Assembly: GCA_947650285.1 (NCBI GenBank)
Contig: CANTFL010001486.1
Span: 363,995 to 427,994 of the forward strand
Reading direction: 5' to 3'
DNA: 64,000 nucleotides
Origin: Hyaloperonospora brassicae
Lineage: Eukaryota; Oomycota; Peronosporomycetes; Peronosporales; Peronosporaceae
A program made the translations under genes and the position numbers. Each line of letters begins with the position of its first letter. The stretch's first letter is position 1. The notes under the pieces are model-generated. The model was given only the letters and a program-made list of their open reading frames with translations, was not told where the DNA came from and searched no databases. Positions 12,544 through 23,766 of this stretch are shown here, piece by piece.

Positions 12544-14010
12544 GACGCAGAACACTTGTTCCTTCATGACACCATACAGGAATGCCGTCACCACCTCGAG
12601 TTCGTCAATGGTCCATTCGAAATACATTGCGACTGCAATCACCATTCGCAGCGCCATGTACTTGACCACGGGCGAGAATGTTTCCGTGTTGTCGATCCCG
12701 TACTTTGCTTGCAACCCTTTGCCACAAGACGCGCCTTGTACTTGTCAATTGATCCGTCTGCTTTGCGCTTGATGTTGAAGACCCACTTCGCGCCAATGGT
12801 GCGATATCCTAGTAGGCAGCTTGGCTGCGCGGAATACTCCACAAAGTCGCATCGACTCAAGTCCCGCTTGGATAGCTTCACGCCAATGCACTTGACCAGG
12901 ACCGCTCACCGCAGCTTCAAAAGTCGGTGGCTCGGATAAGTCCACTGCTGTTTCGATAGCGTTCGCACTCGCACGCCAAAATACAGGCGGAGTCGATGCA
13001 TCAGCATTCTTTTCTTCTTGGTGGTCCGTGTAGTTATCCGGCGCACTCGATTCTTCTAGTTCAGGCCGTTGACGCCTTGTACGCGTGGGAGGAGTCTGTA
13101 CTTCTTCATCGTTTGGACGACTCTTGCGCTTGCCTGTTTGCTTGTACTGCCCTTGACCCGGCGCTTCATTATCCAGCTCGAGGGAGTCGAAGTCAATGTC
13201 ATCGGCATCTTCATCGGTGGTTGGCGGCGCAAGTCCAAAGACGAACTCGTCAAAGTTGACATCGCGACTAATGACCACCTGCCCCGCCTCGATGTCATAA
13301 ACGCGATACGCTTTGGATGCTTCTTCGTAGACCAAGAATATCCCAGTGCGAGCCTTCGGGTTCCACTTGAGCCGCTTCTCCTTCGGTGTCAGTATGTAAA
13401 CTTGACAACCGATCACCCGCATGTGCTAGACAATTGGCTTGGAGTTGTGGATGATCTCGAACAAAGTCTTGTGCACAACCTTAGACGACGGCAGACGGTT
13501 TTTGACGTAGATTGCCGTCATTGCTGCTTCGGTACATAAGCACTTTTCCAGCTTAGCATGGTGGAGAATGCTGCGGCCAATTGTGATGATGGTCCGAATG
13601 GCGCGCTCCGCCGTGCCGTTGGTCTGGTGTGCATATGGCACTGTCGTCTACTGTTCAATGCCTTCGTCTTCGTATAATATTTGAAGCCAGTTGGTTGCGA
13701 ACTCGCGGGCTCCGTCGTGCCGGACGAACTTGACCTTCTTGCCAAACTGGGCTTGCACCATCTTAATGTATCGAGTGATGTAGTTTTCACTCTTTAAATT
13801 TACACGTAGACAGAATCCCTTCATAAGACCCATGGCTTCGTCCACACCCAGCAGTAGATACTTGCTTCCACCCAGAGATTTCATTTGCATGGGTCCGCAG
13901 ATATCGACGTGATGTAGCTTAAATGTATCGTATCTGAACTTGGCTTGGGTGCGTGGGAATGGTTGTAGCAAAGTCATTAATCGAATTTTACAGCGTGTAT
14001 CGGTACCCAC
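12544..14010 (-). pseudogene. Ty1/copia pol remnant: integrase and start of RT
   Basis: The minus strand encodes, in order, an integrase core (VDICGPM with the first Asp, RHDGAREF with the second Asp, NGTAERAIRTI with the Glu; 14010 to about 13430), the copia integrase C-terminal region (GCQVYILTPKEKRLKWNPKA..GIFLVYE; about 13420-13250), an acidic linker, and the RT N-terminus (IGAKWVFNIKRKADGSIDKYKARLVAKG, then the ETFSPV motif and VVTAFLYG; about 12810-12545). Frames break at about 13640, 13425, 12870 and 12720. Gag, protease, the RT YVDD region and RNase H are absent, and no copia LTR is visible. It is a truncated, inactive fragment between two gypsy pieces of opposite orientation. Confidence 0.88.
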
Positions 14011-15763
14011 CCAATTAAGACGTCACTAACTGGCGAAAAAAAGGCACCAAGCGATCTAGCGATCCAATAGGTGATGTAAGGTGATTCCAACGAGGATCAG
14101 CGATCCGATCTAACTGTCGCGAGATTGATGGACATGAAATGATTTGGGACGAATAGCAAAAAGAATGATTACAGTGGACCAACCTGAGACGAGTCGCAGA
14201 TAAATATGATTTCCAAAGGTACATCGGGGAGCAAGTGGTGCGATATGACGCTGTGACGAAGGTGTAACATTCGTTCTATCGGTGACACTCTTTACCGGTA
14301 TCGCAGTAGTAGAACTGATTTTGGTTATTTCAAGCCCGATCTGGAAGTGTAAATGTTCACGGGAGCCCAGGGAGGTATGCCAAGATATGTTGAGAGTCTC
14401 GTACACCCCCTAGACCCTGGAGGGTGATATTAGAGTACTTACAATGAACAGATGGATATCTGCCTTTAAAATGGTACCGTGTCGAGCCCCAACGATCGCG
14501 AATTGGGTATCAGATCGGTCATGTTCCCTGTTGGTAAAGAAATATCGCTGATGGAGCTATTCGATCATGATAAATATCCATGTTGAAAATCCTTGAGTGA
14601 TTTCTCAAGAGTTGAGACCGAAAGAGCTAGTGGAAGCCGGTTAAATTGACGTCGCAATATGGATTTAGATACATTTGGTATTTGGGCTTTGTTTAGTGCT
14701 CTCCGATACCAAACATGGGAATTTAGTATCATATATAGGATTTGGTCCTCTTTTGGCGCTTAGGTACGATATCGGAAATATTGGCGCTATCTTTGGATTA
14801 CAGACCTTGAAATTTCGACACGTGTTCAAGAGGGCGGTCAAGCTTAACGATTATATCGACTTGAAGAGTGACAAACGGCTGGGAATAGGCGTAAGGATTG
14901 GTTGGCTATTCATTTAGTTGGTAAATTAGCAGACTTATAGTCTACTTCTTCTGCACACGACGCGCGTTTCCCCTTCTTTTCCGGGCAGAATTTTTTGGCT
15001 CCCCCGGCGGCTTAAGTCACACGTGTTGTTAGGACAATGAAGAACGATCTTGGATTGTTTGCCAATGTCGAGAAGAGAGATCCCGGAAGATCTGGTTCGG
15101 ATCGATCAAGTACTCACACTCAACTCAACTGCTAAGGTAGCAGTAACAACGGCAAAGAAAAAGGATTTTGGTTACAAGATCTCGAGACGGATCAAGTGGG
15201 TAAAAGATCTAAACAAGAAGTTCAAGACAGACCGAGCAAAATCGATATGAGTGAAAAGGGAGATTTGCACGTTTTATTTTGGTGAAACAAGAAACCTATC
15301 TCCCCCAATTGCGCACTTGCAGCAAGAATGACCGATCCCAATACCAGATCGGACCGATCCTAAGGCAAGACCAACGCAAGACTACTATTTGCTGAGTGAA
15401 GATTTCCGCACAGCAAAGACCCCGATCCCGAAAACAAATCGAGATCGGTATGATTTAATATTAAACTCGCTACATCTTTACACAGAGATCGACGTGACTC
15501 AAGATAATGATCACAGAACCCCAGTTTGGGGTGTGAAGATTTCCGCACCGAAGCGAACTCTCAACACCAAACCCTCACTGGTATCGACATCTCCCAAGGC
15601 CATTACGAAGAGCTCAAGCCAGTCCAGGCGACGGGTACACAAGGGAAGCACAAGGCTATACAACAAGGCACGGATCGGAGTACCCCCTTCGTGAGTCGGT
15701 AAGTCAGGTCAAGTGGAAGATCGACACTCACGTCTGTGAATTTGTGAAATCGACTTCACCACA
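13999..15763 (+). mobile_element. Ty3/gypsy-type LTR (LTR1), 5' end truncated
   Basis: The segment from atcggtacccacccaattaagacg onward matches LTR2 and LTR3 after their first 35-40 bases and ends GACTTCACCACA at 15763. The missing 5' end, including the TGTGG terminus, is replaced by copia sequence. It is followed by a TGG-starting primer-binding-like site and the gypsy leader, so this is the 5' LTR of element A. From 15331 onward it is nearly identical to LTR2, while the portion before that is clearly diverged. Confidence 0.85.
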
Positions 15764-15764
15764 A

Positions 15765-15781
15765 TGGTGTGCGTGCCCGGA
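15765..15781 (+). other. Primer-binding-site-like sequence, element A
   Basis: One base after the LTR terminus the sequence reads TGGTGTGCGTGCCCGGA. Reverse-transcription primer sites begin TGG, the complement of the tRNA CCA tail. The complement would be a tRNA 3' end TCCGGGCACGCACACCA, with a plausible T-stem (CCGGG) and acceptor strand. An identical site follows LTR2 at 26739-26755. I cannot name the tRNA without the genome's tRNA set. Confidence 0.5.
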
Positions 15782-16646
15782 TCTTTGGAGGCCTCTGGAT
15801 TTCACCGTGAGTCCACGGGCGAAGATGTCAAGATCAAGCAAGAACCTGGGATTGAAGTGTCAGCGACAGAGGGATCGACGCAGACACGCAGAAGCACATG
15901 ATCCCCATATCATTAGAGTTTTGGGAGGGACTCTGATGAAATCAAAATGGAAGAGGAAGGTCAAGAGATTGATCTGGGAGATAAACCTCAATTCCCTCCT
16001 AGGGTCATTTCGGGGGCCATCGCAGATCACTCGGCAAAGAGCGATCTGCTGGATGAAAATCCGATGCTGAAAATGAAACCGGCGACAGCCAAACCCTATC
16101 TTCTTGTCGACAGGTCTCCTGACTAAAAGCCGAGTGAGACGATCACGAAGTCTGCTACGCCGGGATGAGCCGAGATGAGAAAGCTCAAATCGGAAGGCGG
16201 GGACCGCCAGAACGATTAGACCGTAGAATCGAAGATCGGAGTCAGAGAGAAATAAAAAAAAGTGGACGAGATCGCGATGCTGAAGACTAAATATGACCCG
16301 GTAAAGATCGCACCCAGAGAGACTGAAACGGCGGCCGAGATGTGGGAATATGCGAAATTTCAGTGCTCATGAAAGCCACCTGAAAACACTGCTCAAGCCA
16401 AACCCAGTGTATAGGATTTTACGGTCCAAGTCGAACGGTCCTCTAGATAAGCCGATCTCGATCCCGCCGCCCGTTAGTAGCAACCTCGGCACGATCAATG
16501 TGATTTTGCGGATGTTTAATGACACAGGCTTCAGCTCTAATGCTTTCGAGGGAGATGATTGGATGAAATTCAGCTTGGATTGGATAAAATGAAGCTTGGA
16601 TTGAAGAACAGTGTAAGTGAGCTCGTGGAGGTCATGATTCTTCTTC
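15782..16646 (+). pseudogene. Gypsy leader and gag N-terminal remnant, element A
   Basis: Up to 16134 this is nearly base-for-base the same as 26756-27108 behind LTR2. The following part includes an open frame (16350-16592) with a segment around KPNPVYRILRSK and PLDKPISI. That segment aligns by eye with KTDPVCKILQPK and SLNRPVSI in element B at 27377-27655, so it is probably the gag N-terminal region. Stops separate it from the downstream gag. I assign no biochemical role. Confidence 0.5.
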
Positions 16647-18273
16647 GTGGTCAAAATCAAAGATCCCAAAGACGAAATCGCTATACACTCGGACTCACTC
16701 CGAGAGCACCTCACAGGATCTTTCCACTATGTCTTCGATGACTATGATATCGAGTCAGACGGATCCATCAGCATTCTCCGGATGTCTCTAGGACCGTCAG
16801 GAGATCGCTCCTACAGGACCGGACCGGCAAGGTCAAGATCGAAGCCTTGAAGGAGCATACCAAGATCGACGTACCACCACTGCCGACCGGTGCACTTATG
16901 AGGTTTAAAGATCAGGAAGAAAATGATTTAAGTCGATGTTACAATATGACGATGGAGAAACATGAAGCCGAACAACGAGCAGCCCAACGAATGAACCGAC
17001 AGCCGAGCCGTGATCCAGATCGTCGTGCTTTTACCCAACCCTCGCAAGAGATCTATGACAAGCCGGATGTGGATATGGAATTAGTGGAGTCCTACACTTA
17101 CGATCAGATCCAGCAGGGTGCAGAATATGATCCGGACGATCTGTGGATGGCCGAACCAAGGCGACCTCAAGTTGCCGCGACCGATGTGACTAACGGAACC
17201 AACTCCGTCATTCAAAGTATCAGAACCTTAGCGATCTCCGATCTGAAAGAGTTCTCGGGAATGGATCGAGAAGTAGACAAAGCACAGACCTGGATCGGCA
17301 AAGTTAAATCAGCGTTTCTCCGTGACATAGAATCGGACGTAGAAAGATGTCTGGTTTTCGGTGATCTCCTGGTAGGCCCAGCCCGCTACTGGTACCGATA
17401 GCTGCGCAGATCGACGAAATCCAATTGGAAAGAATTGATTAACAGCTTCCTCTTGGAATATGCGGGACACGGGATGTCAGCGAGCCGGCAATATCACCAC
17501 GAGAAGAAGCGGTCGGAAGCTAAACCCTGTGCAGTACTTGCATCGGCTTAACGTGATGGAAATGTTGGCGACGGTACCGGTAAAGGATGGAGCGCCAGAT
17601 GCACGCAAGGAACATGTCAACCATTTCATTTATAGCTTGGATGATCCCGATCTCCCCGACCAGCTGCTACTGCTGAATGTAGTAGATTCGGATGCCATGC
17701 AGGAGACATTGCATGGATACCAACAGGGGAGATCGTGTCAAGGGAAAGTGATGATGGGATCGTCCAAGTTCAGACAGAAGGGGACGCCTGGTCCAGCGCT
17801 GTCTAAACATGCACGTGCGGTGAGGATGGTCCGTACCGAAGCTATCAGCAGGGAGTCAGAATCGGATACCAATGGATCGGATTCGGAAGATCGATTGAGA
17901 TCGATACATATGGCTGCCACTACGGATAGGCGTACACCATCTCGCGACGCTTCAGCATATATGAGATCGGTCGATACGAATACTCGTCGGGACTATTAAG
18001 ATCGCAGTATGCAATCGAAGCCTTGTACCTATTGCGGATCGACCAAGCATGGAGATCTCGGTTGCTGGAAGCGGTTCACTTTCCAGAAGGGTGGGCGTAA
18101 AGAACACCCCTCCGACAATTGTTTTTCGTGTGTCGCGCCTGCGGTGAGATGCATGACCCGGGCAAGTGTCCTATCGAAGAGTCCTACAACATGATTCGAC
18201 AGTGGTACATCCCGAAAAAGCATGCAGGGATGCTGCCAGAGAAGGCCGAGAAGATGTTAAACTAGGACGCTCG
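16647..18273 (+). pseudogene. Ty3/gypsy gag remnant with CCHC zinc knuckles, element A
   Basis: Gag forms the particle and packages element RNA. The capsid-like region is at about 17218-17520: DLKEFSGMD, AQTWIGKVKSAFLRD, CLVFGDLLVGPARYWYR, then NPVQYLHRLNVM. A knuckle at about 18015-18072 reads CTYCGSTKHGDLGCW (C-x2-C-x4-H-x4-C), and a second CxxC-type knuckle (CRACGEMHDPGKC) lies in another frame at about 18135-18173. The gene is broken: a frameshift at about 16847, a TAG after ARYWYR at 17399-17401 where related elements have Gln, and frameshifts at about 17520 and 18120. The family assignment is firm; the product is non-functional. Confidence 0.85.
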
Positions 18274-18569
18274 TTAGGTTTGAATCTGGTACGAGCCGAG
18301 CGTTCTGCGCTCTGCATTATTGCATACGTAGAAAAAAAGAAGACAGATCGCGAGAGTAAGCAGAATGCAGATATGGAAACAAATATATCTCGTTCGAAGT
18401 CAAAACGTGTCTCTTCCGTCTGGAGTCTGAAGAGGATCGACGAGTACTCGAGATCCGAACCAACTATGGATTTTAAGCTCGCTTATGGTGAATCTCGCGT
18501 AAACTGGAAACATTATTCGCCCGTGAAGTGGATCAAGCAGGCGAAGGCTGTTTGCAAGACTTACAATGT

Positions 18570-19840
18570 AAAATAGACCCTGCTAGATGATTCTGGTGCT
18601 GAAGTTTCGATCACTGACACCACTTTTCCTCGTAAGGTTAAATGTATTATGGACGAAAGTCAACGACAAGAGTTTATCGGGATCGGAGAAACTCCGTATA
18701 TGACGATAGGACGTACCATGATCAAGTTAACCCTCGCGGGATAGCTGGTATATTATTGCAATGTGTTGGTAGGCGATAATGTGGACAAGAAGCTATTTTA
18801 GGGATGGACTTAATAAAATCTGCCGAAGTGCGGCTCGATCTGGCAGAGAGTGCGTTGTGCCTACCAGAAGAAGTCCGTAATCACCTCGCAGGACGTCGCC
18901 ACGCGTACGGATCGATGGTACAGAACGTAACGGAGAATGACCAACATGTAGTGATTCCTATCGGAGAGTCAAAAGTAGTGAAGATTGGGATCGATGGGGC
19001 CAAGATTAAACTGTGGGTCGCCAGAGGACCCGACGGAGTACCTACGGTGATCTTAGGGTTGGGCAGATAAAATTATTTGCAGATGACTAATTTTGGCGAT
19101 CGCGAGATTATACTGCCTACCTATGCCGTATAAGACGTGTAAGTGGACGAAGATATGATACCACGGACTCAAGGCTTTGTGTCGGTCGGATCGGGGAAAT
19201 ATAAAGAGTGGCGAGCTCCGGCGTATGAGGCTACGACGGATCGCGTGAATGAACGTCCGGAGTAGCAGGTCCGACCATTGGCAGATCGACCTGGATATGC
19301 AACCCTTCAACGTATCATTAGGCGACCTTCTAAGTCGTTAAGAAACATACCATAGCGGTCTCTATGGTAACGCGGCAGGCCGGGGCGAAGGATGGCACAG
19401 GACAAATGTCGCTGCTGCCGGGCAAGGAAAGACCAACAGGGTCAAATGGACTTCACTCGGGAGATCAAATTTATCGCCACGGGATTAAGATCACGGGATC
19501 GGAACCCAGTGCGCGGCGAAAGAAGATCAAGAGATCGAGAAAGGAGGGCATAGTAGAATACTGTCTCTATTAAATGCCGATCTGAACAACAACAGATCGG
19601 AATTAAATTTATCCAAGGGCAGAAACGAATCTGAAGCGGAGAAATCGGTTACGATCGACGAAACTGAGATCGCAGAAGCACCCGTCTACTATCACGAGAG
19701 TGGAGATCTGTTTGCTGAAGATATCAAGCAACACATGGCGGTATTGCCAGAGATGTCGACAGCCACAAAAGAAGTGACAATTGATGACATCCAGATCAGC
19801 GAGCCCGATGTCCTTCTCACTTATGATCAAAAAAGCTCAG
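18570..19840 (+). pseudogene. Gypsy aspartic protease and protease-RT spacer remnant, element A
   Basis: After a stop at about 18576 the frame reads LLDDSGAEVSI (about 18580-18610), the D-S-G catalytic motif of retroviral-type aspartic proteases, which cleave Gag-Pol. A second conserved block, VVIPIGESKVVKIGIDGAKIKLW at about 18948-19017, belongs to the spacer after protease and has a counterpart in element B (28270-28370). The remainder to 19840 contains many stops and short open frames. In element B this spacer is exactly where the repeat ORF and satellite array lie. Confidence 0.75.
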
Positions 19841-21960
19841 ATCGTTGATTTCGAAAAACCCGTCACCTCCATATGGGGAAGAGCAATGCTTTACCGCCAA
19901 CAGCACGAAGAGCTATCTGTGATATTGATGTCGGTGTAGCCGCACCAGTTGTACAAAGAGTCCGTCCAATCGCACCCAAATATAGGGAGAAGTTGTTTGA
20001 TCTCAACAAGGGTGTGAAAGTGGCCAAGATCATTCAGCCATCTACATCGCCTTGGGCGTCTTCGATAGTGGTGACCATCAAGAAGAATGGAGTGCATAAT
20101 CCCCTTTGTATTAGTTATCGAAGAGTGAACCAGCTGACGCGTCTAATGGTTTATCTCATGCCGCTAATTAGTAAATAGCCGGAAATTTTGAATAAGGCTC
20201 TGTGGTACAGTTCGCTGGACATGGCCAGCAAATTCTGGGTCGTTGAAATGACTGAACGGGCAAAGATGTACTCAGCGTTTATCACGCCGTTTGTTCGTTT
20301 CCGCTGGCTACGAATGTCTTTCGGACTTAAATTTTCCCCCCGATATACCAACATCTTGTCGACCACGCGGTATATGGAGATCTTAAGATCGGATATATTT
20401 AAACTTCCGATGGTCAGATCGACGTGTTCAAAGATGGAGAACCTGAAACAGACCGACGCGCTTTTATACTGGGACGGCGATCTTATAGTGCGGATATTCT
20501 CATCCCAACCACGTCGTGGACATCTTTGTACGCAAAAATAGAGCGGCAGCTGTAAAATATGACGAGTGGAATCTGTCCATCAGTCTTACGAAGAGTTTTT
20601 GATGGTACCGTAAGGTCGATTATTTGGGACATCGAGTGTCGATAGAGGAAGCTCAGCCTAAGAACCTGGAATTGTTGGTCAATATTCCGTTTCTTAGCAC
20701 TCTGAGAGCTATGCAATCGTTTCTCGTGAGCTTGAATTATTACCGCTGCTTTATTGAAAATTTTGCGGTGTATGCCGCTGTGTTGTACGAGCTAAGGGAA
20801 TTAGTTTTTTTCGAGATCGGCCGATCTCAACTCGCATTAGGAGACGAATGGTCGAACGAGGATCGACAGAAGGAAGCCAAGGTTACTTTCACGAGTTGAA
20901 ATCTAAGATAGCTATAGCTCCCATGCTTAAACATTTCGACCCGGATCGATCTCCCGTGATCGCAGTCTACGCTAGTAAGTGAGCTGTCTCAGCGGCCCTG
21001 AGTCATAGGTATGATGGCGTGTATCATTCGGTGGCGTTTACAAGCCGTACTATGAAGCCCAATAAGCTTAACTACGGGACGGTGGAGAAGAAACTGCTGC
21101 ATTGCTTCGTGTTTTAAGAGTATGCTATACTACACTAGCTTCATGGGGGATCACGGTGTTGACCCGACATTCCACTTTAGCGTGTATGATCAATCTCGAG
21201 GGCTTAACGGGAGATAAGGACGGTGAGCCGCGTTGCTGTCAAACTGAACCATGGAGGTGAAGAAGTGTAAAAAAAAGGAGAGGAAGAAATCTTGGGTATG
21301 TTAGCAGCGAGTATCACCTCGAGATAAGAGGTGGAAGAGATGTTGGTCGCAATCTCCCCGCGAAAGGGCTGCCGACTCACATATTAACGCCACCTCCAAC
21401 GGTGGAAGTAGATGGGGAGCTGCTAGTGACCAGTTTTGATGGATCGGCAAGGATAAAGAAGAAAGGAGTGTCGTGCAGTGCCGTGATATGGAGGTGGACT
21501 TAGTGGACGATTGTGGCGGCGGAGTCTAGGTATGCTCTCGACCTAACCGTAAACGAAGCTGAGTATAATGGCTTGCTATTGTGCTTCGATGTTCTGGCCG
21601 ATATGGACAGGGGGCGAGTAATTTTTGTGGAGACACCCATTTAGTGATGAATCAGATGCGTGTTGAGATCGACTGCAAGGCACCAGTCCTTCAACTGTTG
21701 AGACATAAAGCGTTCGACAAATTGCGATCTTGGCCAAATCATGAGTTCCTACACATGAAGCAAGAATGGAACCAAAGCGCGAATCGACTAGCCAGCACAG
21801 CGTTGCAGAACGAAAACGGAAGAACGGTGGTAGCTGAAGAAGGTCGACAAGATCCGATTACTCTGAACCGTCTCGATGAATTGTTGAAGCCCAAGCAGGA
21901 TGGCCATTTTGCTCGAAAATTTGTGTCACGAGGTCAGCCGAGAGGATACGCCATCAGCCC
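19841..21960 (+). pseudogene. Gypsy reverse transcriptase and RNase H remnant, element A
   Basis: RT landmarks in order are SPWASSIVVTIKKNG (about 20048-20094), YRRVNQLTRLM (about 20118-20150), YSSLDMASKFWVVEMTERA (about 20206-20262), FRWLRMSFGLK (about 20300-20330) and KVDYLGHRVS (about 20610-20640). Where the catalytic Y-x-D-D should be, 20484-20495 reads Y-S-A-D, so the first catalytic Asp is lost. RNase H-like motifs follow (VAFTSRTMKPNKLNYGTVEKK at about 21030-21095; YNGLLLCFDVLADMD at about 21568-21610). The region is cut by a TAG at about 20176 and many frameshifts. It is a dead polymerase of an otherwise typical oomycete gypsy pol. Confidence 0.88.
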
Positions 21961-23130
21961 GAAGTGAAACAGGAGGAGATAGTACAGAGAATTAGGATTC
22001 GACTAATTGTACAAGCTCAGGACGAAGAGCGTTGGATCGTCAACCTCAAGAGTTATCTGAACGGCGATATAACAAGCCTGGACGCTGGAGAAGTGAAGGT
22101 ATGCGCAAAACTAGCACCAGAGTACGAGATCGATGAGAACCATCTGCTTTTCTTCTACCCCATGGAGAAAAGAGGGTCACAAGATCGCGATGGTTTGATG
22201 CGTCTGGTGATCCTAGAGACGTTGCAACAGGATTTTTTACACCATTACACGCCAGTCTAGAAGGAGACCACCAAGGTATTGGCAGGACGTACCAGAAGAT
22301 CAGTTCGCGATTTTATTGGAGAGGGCTGTACAGAAGCGTGCAACGATATGTAGGCGAGTGTACCGATTGTGAGACCGGAAAGGGATGTCCGACGATCCAT
22401 GGGAGATCGCCTGGTAATTTACAAGCAACCTATCCATTCCAGATCATCTCAATGGATCAGATCCCGTAGTTGCCTAAGTCTTTCAAAGGGAATACGGAAC
22501 TGCTCATTTGGGTGGATTTTCTTCTCGGGGTATGTGATCGCAAAAGCTAGCTCGTCACGTACACAACAGACGGCCGCAGAAAATTACGAAGAATGTGTGT
22601 TCCGACGCTTCGGAGCTAGCGAGGCTATCAGTCACGATCGGGAACCGGGATTTGTGTCCAATTTCTTTCGAGCTTTCAGTCAGATAATAGGGCAAAAACA
22701 GCGTGCTACCGTGGCCTACAGACCCCAAGCAAATGGAACGGCCGAACGAACGGTGCAAACCTTGACACGGTCGCTCAAGATGTACGTTGCCGATGTCAAT
22801 CAACAGGACTGGGATGAGTATGATGAACGTCTCACATTTGCGATTAACCCCGCACAAGATCGGATCCGGTGGGATACCTTATTTTATCTGATTCATGGGT
22901 GGGGTCCGCGATCGACATTGGAAGCTAAGCTATCAGTAGGGAACACGGAAACACGAGATCGCAACCCAAAGAGGTGGAGAGACAATTTCCAAAGGCAATA
23001 CCAACGAGCCCGATCTGCAATGAACGATCACTTGCGAGCCGCGATACAGGAAAGGGCGGATCGACACAATGAAGACCTGGAGCAATACAAATCGAAGTGG
23101 GGACACAAGTTTGGCTACACTTAGATCGAG
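21961..23130 (+). pseudogene. Gypsy integrase remnant, element A
   Basis: Integrase inserts the cDNA into the genome. The N-terminal zinc region survives in pieces: the FLHHY histidine at about 22236-22250 and CTDCETGKG at about 22360-22385 in another frame. The core follows with IISMD (first Asp, about 22446-22460), SHDREPGFVSNFF (second Asp, about 22630-22668) and NGTAERTVQTL (Glu, about 22734-22766). Stops occur at 22258-22260 and near 22350, and the frame slips at about 22500. The whole DDE triad can be found, but never in one frame. It lies directly upstream of the chromodomain remnant, the usual gypsy order. Confidence 0.87.
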
Positions 23131-23600
23131 TCAAGGAAGGATGTGCAAAGTAGATAGCACATATGTGGCATGGTTCATTTCATTTTACGGATATATGTGG
23201 AGATCACGCTGTAAATGGGAGATCGCAGGGACCCCATATCGACAATTTCCGATTGTCCATCTAACGAAGCTGAAGAGAGTGAAGACATTTCCAGAGCGGC
23301 CGAAATACCAGCTTGCAATAGATGAAGCCAATCGCTTGGATTTTGATGAACTCCTGTTACCAAAAGATAATGGGAAAGCGATCTTAACGAGGAAGAATAT
23401 GAAGTGGAAGAAATATTGGACGTTCGATCTGGTCGGAAAACCTATTATGGGTGAGTGCATCGACAGTTTCTGGTGAAATGAAAAGGATATCACGACCTGA
23501 GCTGGGTGGATAAGGCCGATCTGAGTTGTGGAGCTATCTTGCAAGCGTTTAAACGGAATCGAGTGAGTAGAAACCGTTTTAAAGCGATTCAGTCTAATGA
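23131..23600 (+). pseudogene. Integrase C-terminus and chromodomain remnant, element A
   Basis: RQFPIVHLTKLKRVKTFPERP (about 23236-23302) is the integrase tail. A chromodomain-like segment follows at about 23405-23570: VEEILDVRSGRKTYYG, then VHRQFLVK and KGYHDLSWVDKADLSC. Chromodomains on gypsy integrases can direct integration to marked chromatin. Two in-frame TGA codons interrupt it, one at an Arg (CGA) position and one at the conserved Trp (TGG) before KGYHD. The second is shared with the inverted copy at 12520. Element B has a related chromodomain with Trp intact there. Confidence 0.78.
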
Positions 23601-23634
23601 ACACAAGTCGAACGAGCCTTAACGGTTGGGGCAG

Positions 23635-23697
23635 GTGTGCTAGGCGATAGCATACGCTGATGGATGGGGTTGCAAGATGTGCTAGGATGTAGCACAT
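23635..23697 (+). repeat. Tandem hairpin repeats near the element A 3' end
   Basis: Two inverted repeats 42 bp apart could each form a stem-loop. At 23635-23655 the arms are GTGTGCTA and TAGCATAC (one G.T wobble) around loop ggcga. At 23677-23697 the arms are ATGTGCTA and TAGCACAT (8 bp, perfect) around loop ggatg. The spacer carries GATGGATGGGGTTGCAAG. Related copies lie at 12306-12369 (inverted element) and, degenerately, at about 52580-52700 in element B, always between chromodomain and 3' LTR. Confidence 0.6.
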
Positions 23698-23766
23698 GCT
23701 GGTGGATGGAACTTGTTGTGTGGGTATGGAGACAGTCGAGTAAATTACCATACTGAATAATTTGGA

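Noticed and set aside
23000..23130. RXLR or Crinkler effector genes in the retroelement region
   Set aside because: Small open frames were scanned for a signal peptide with RXLR or LFLAK motifs, and no convincing case was found anywhere in the window.
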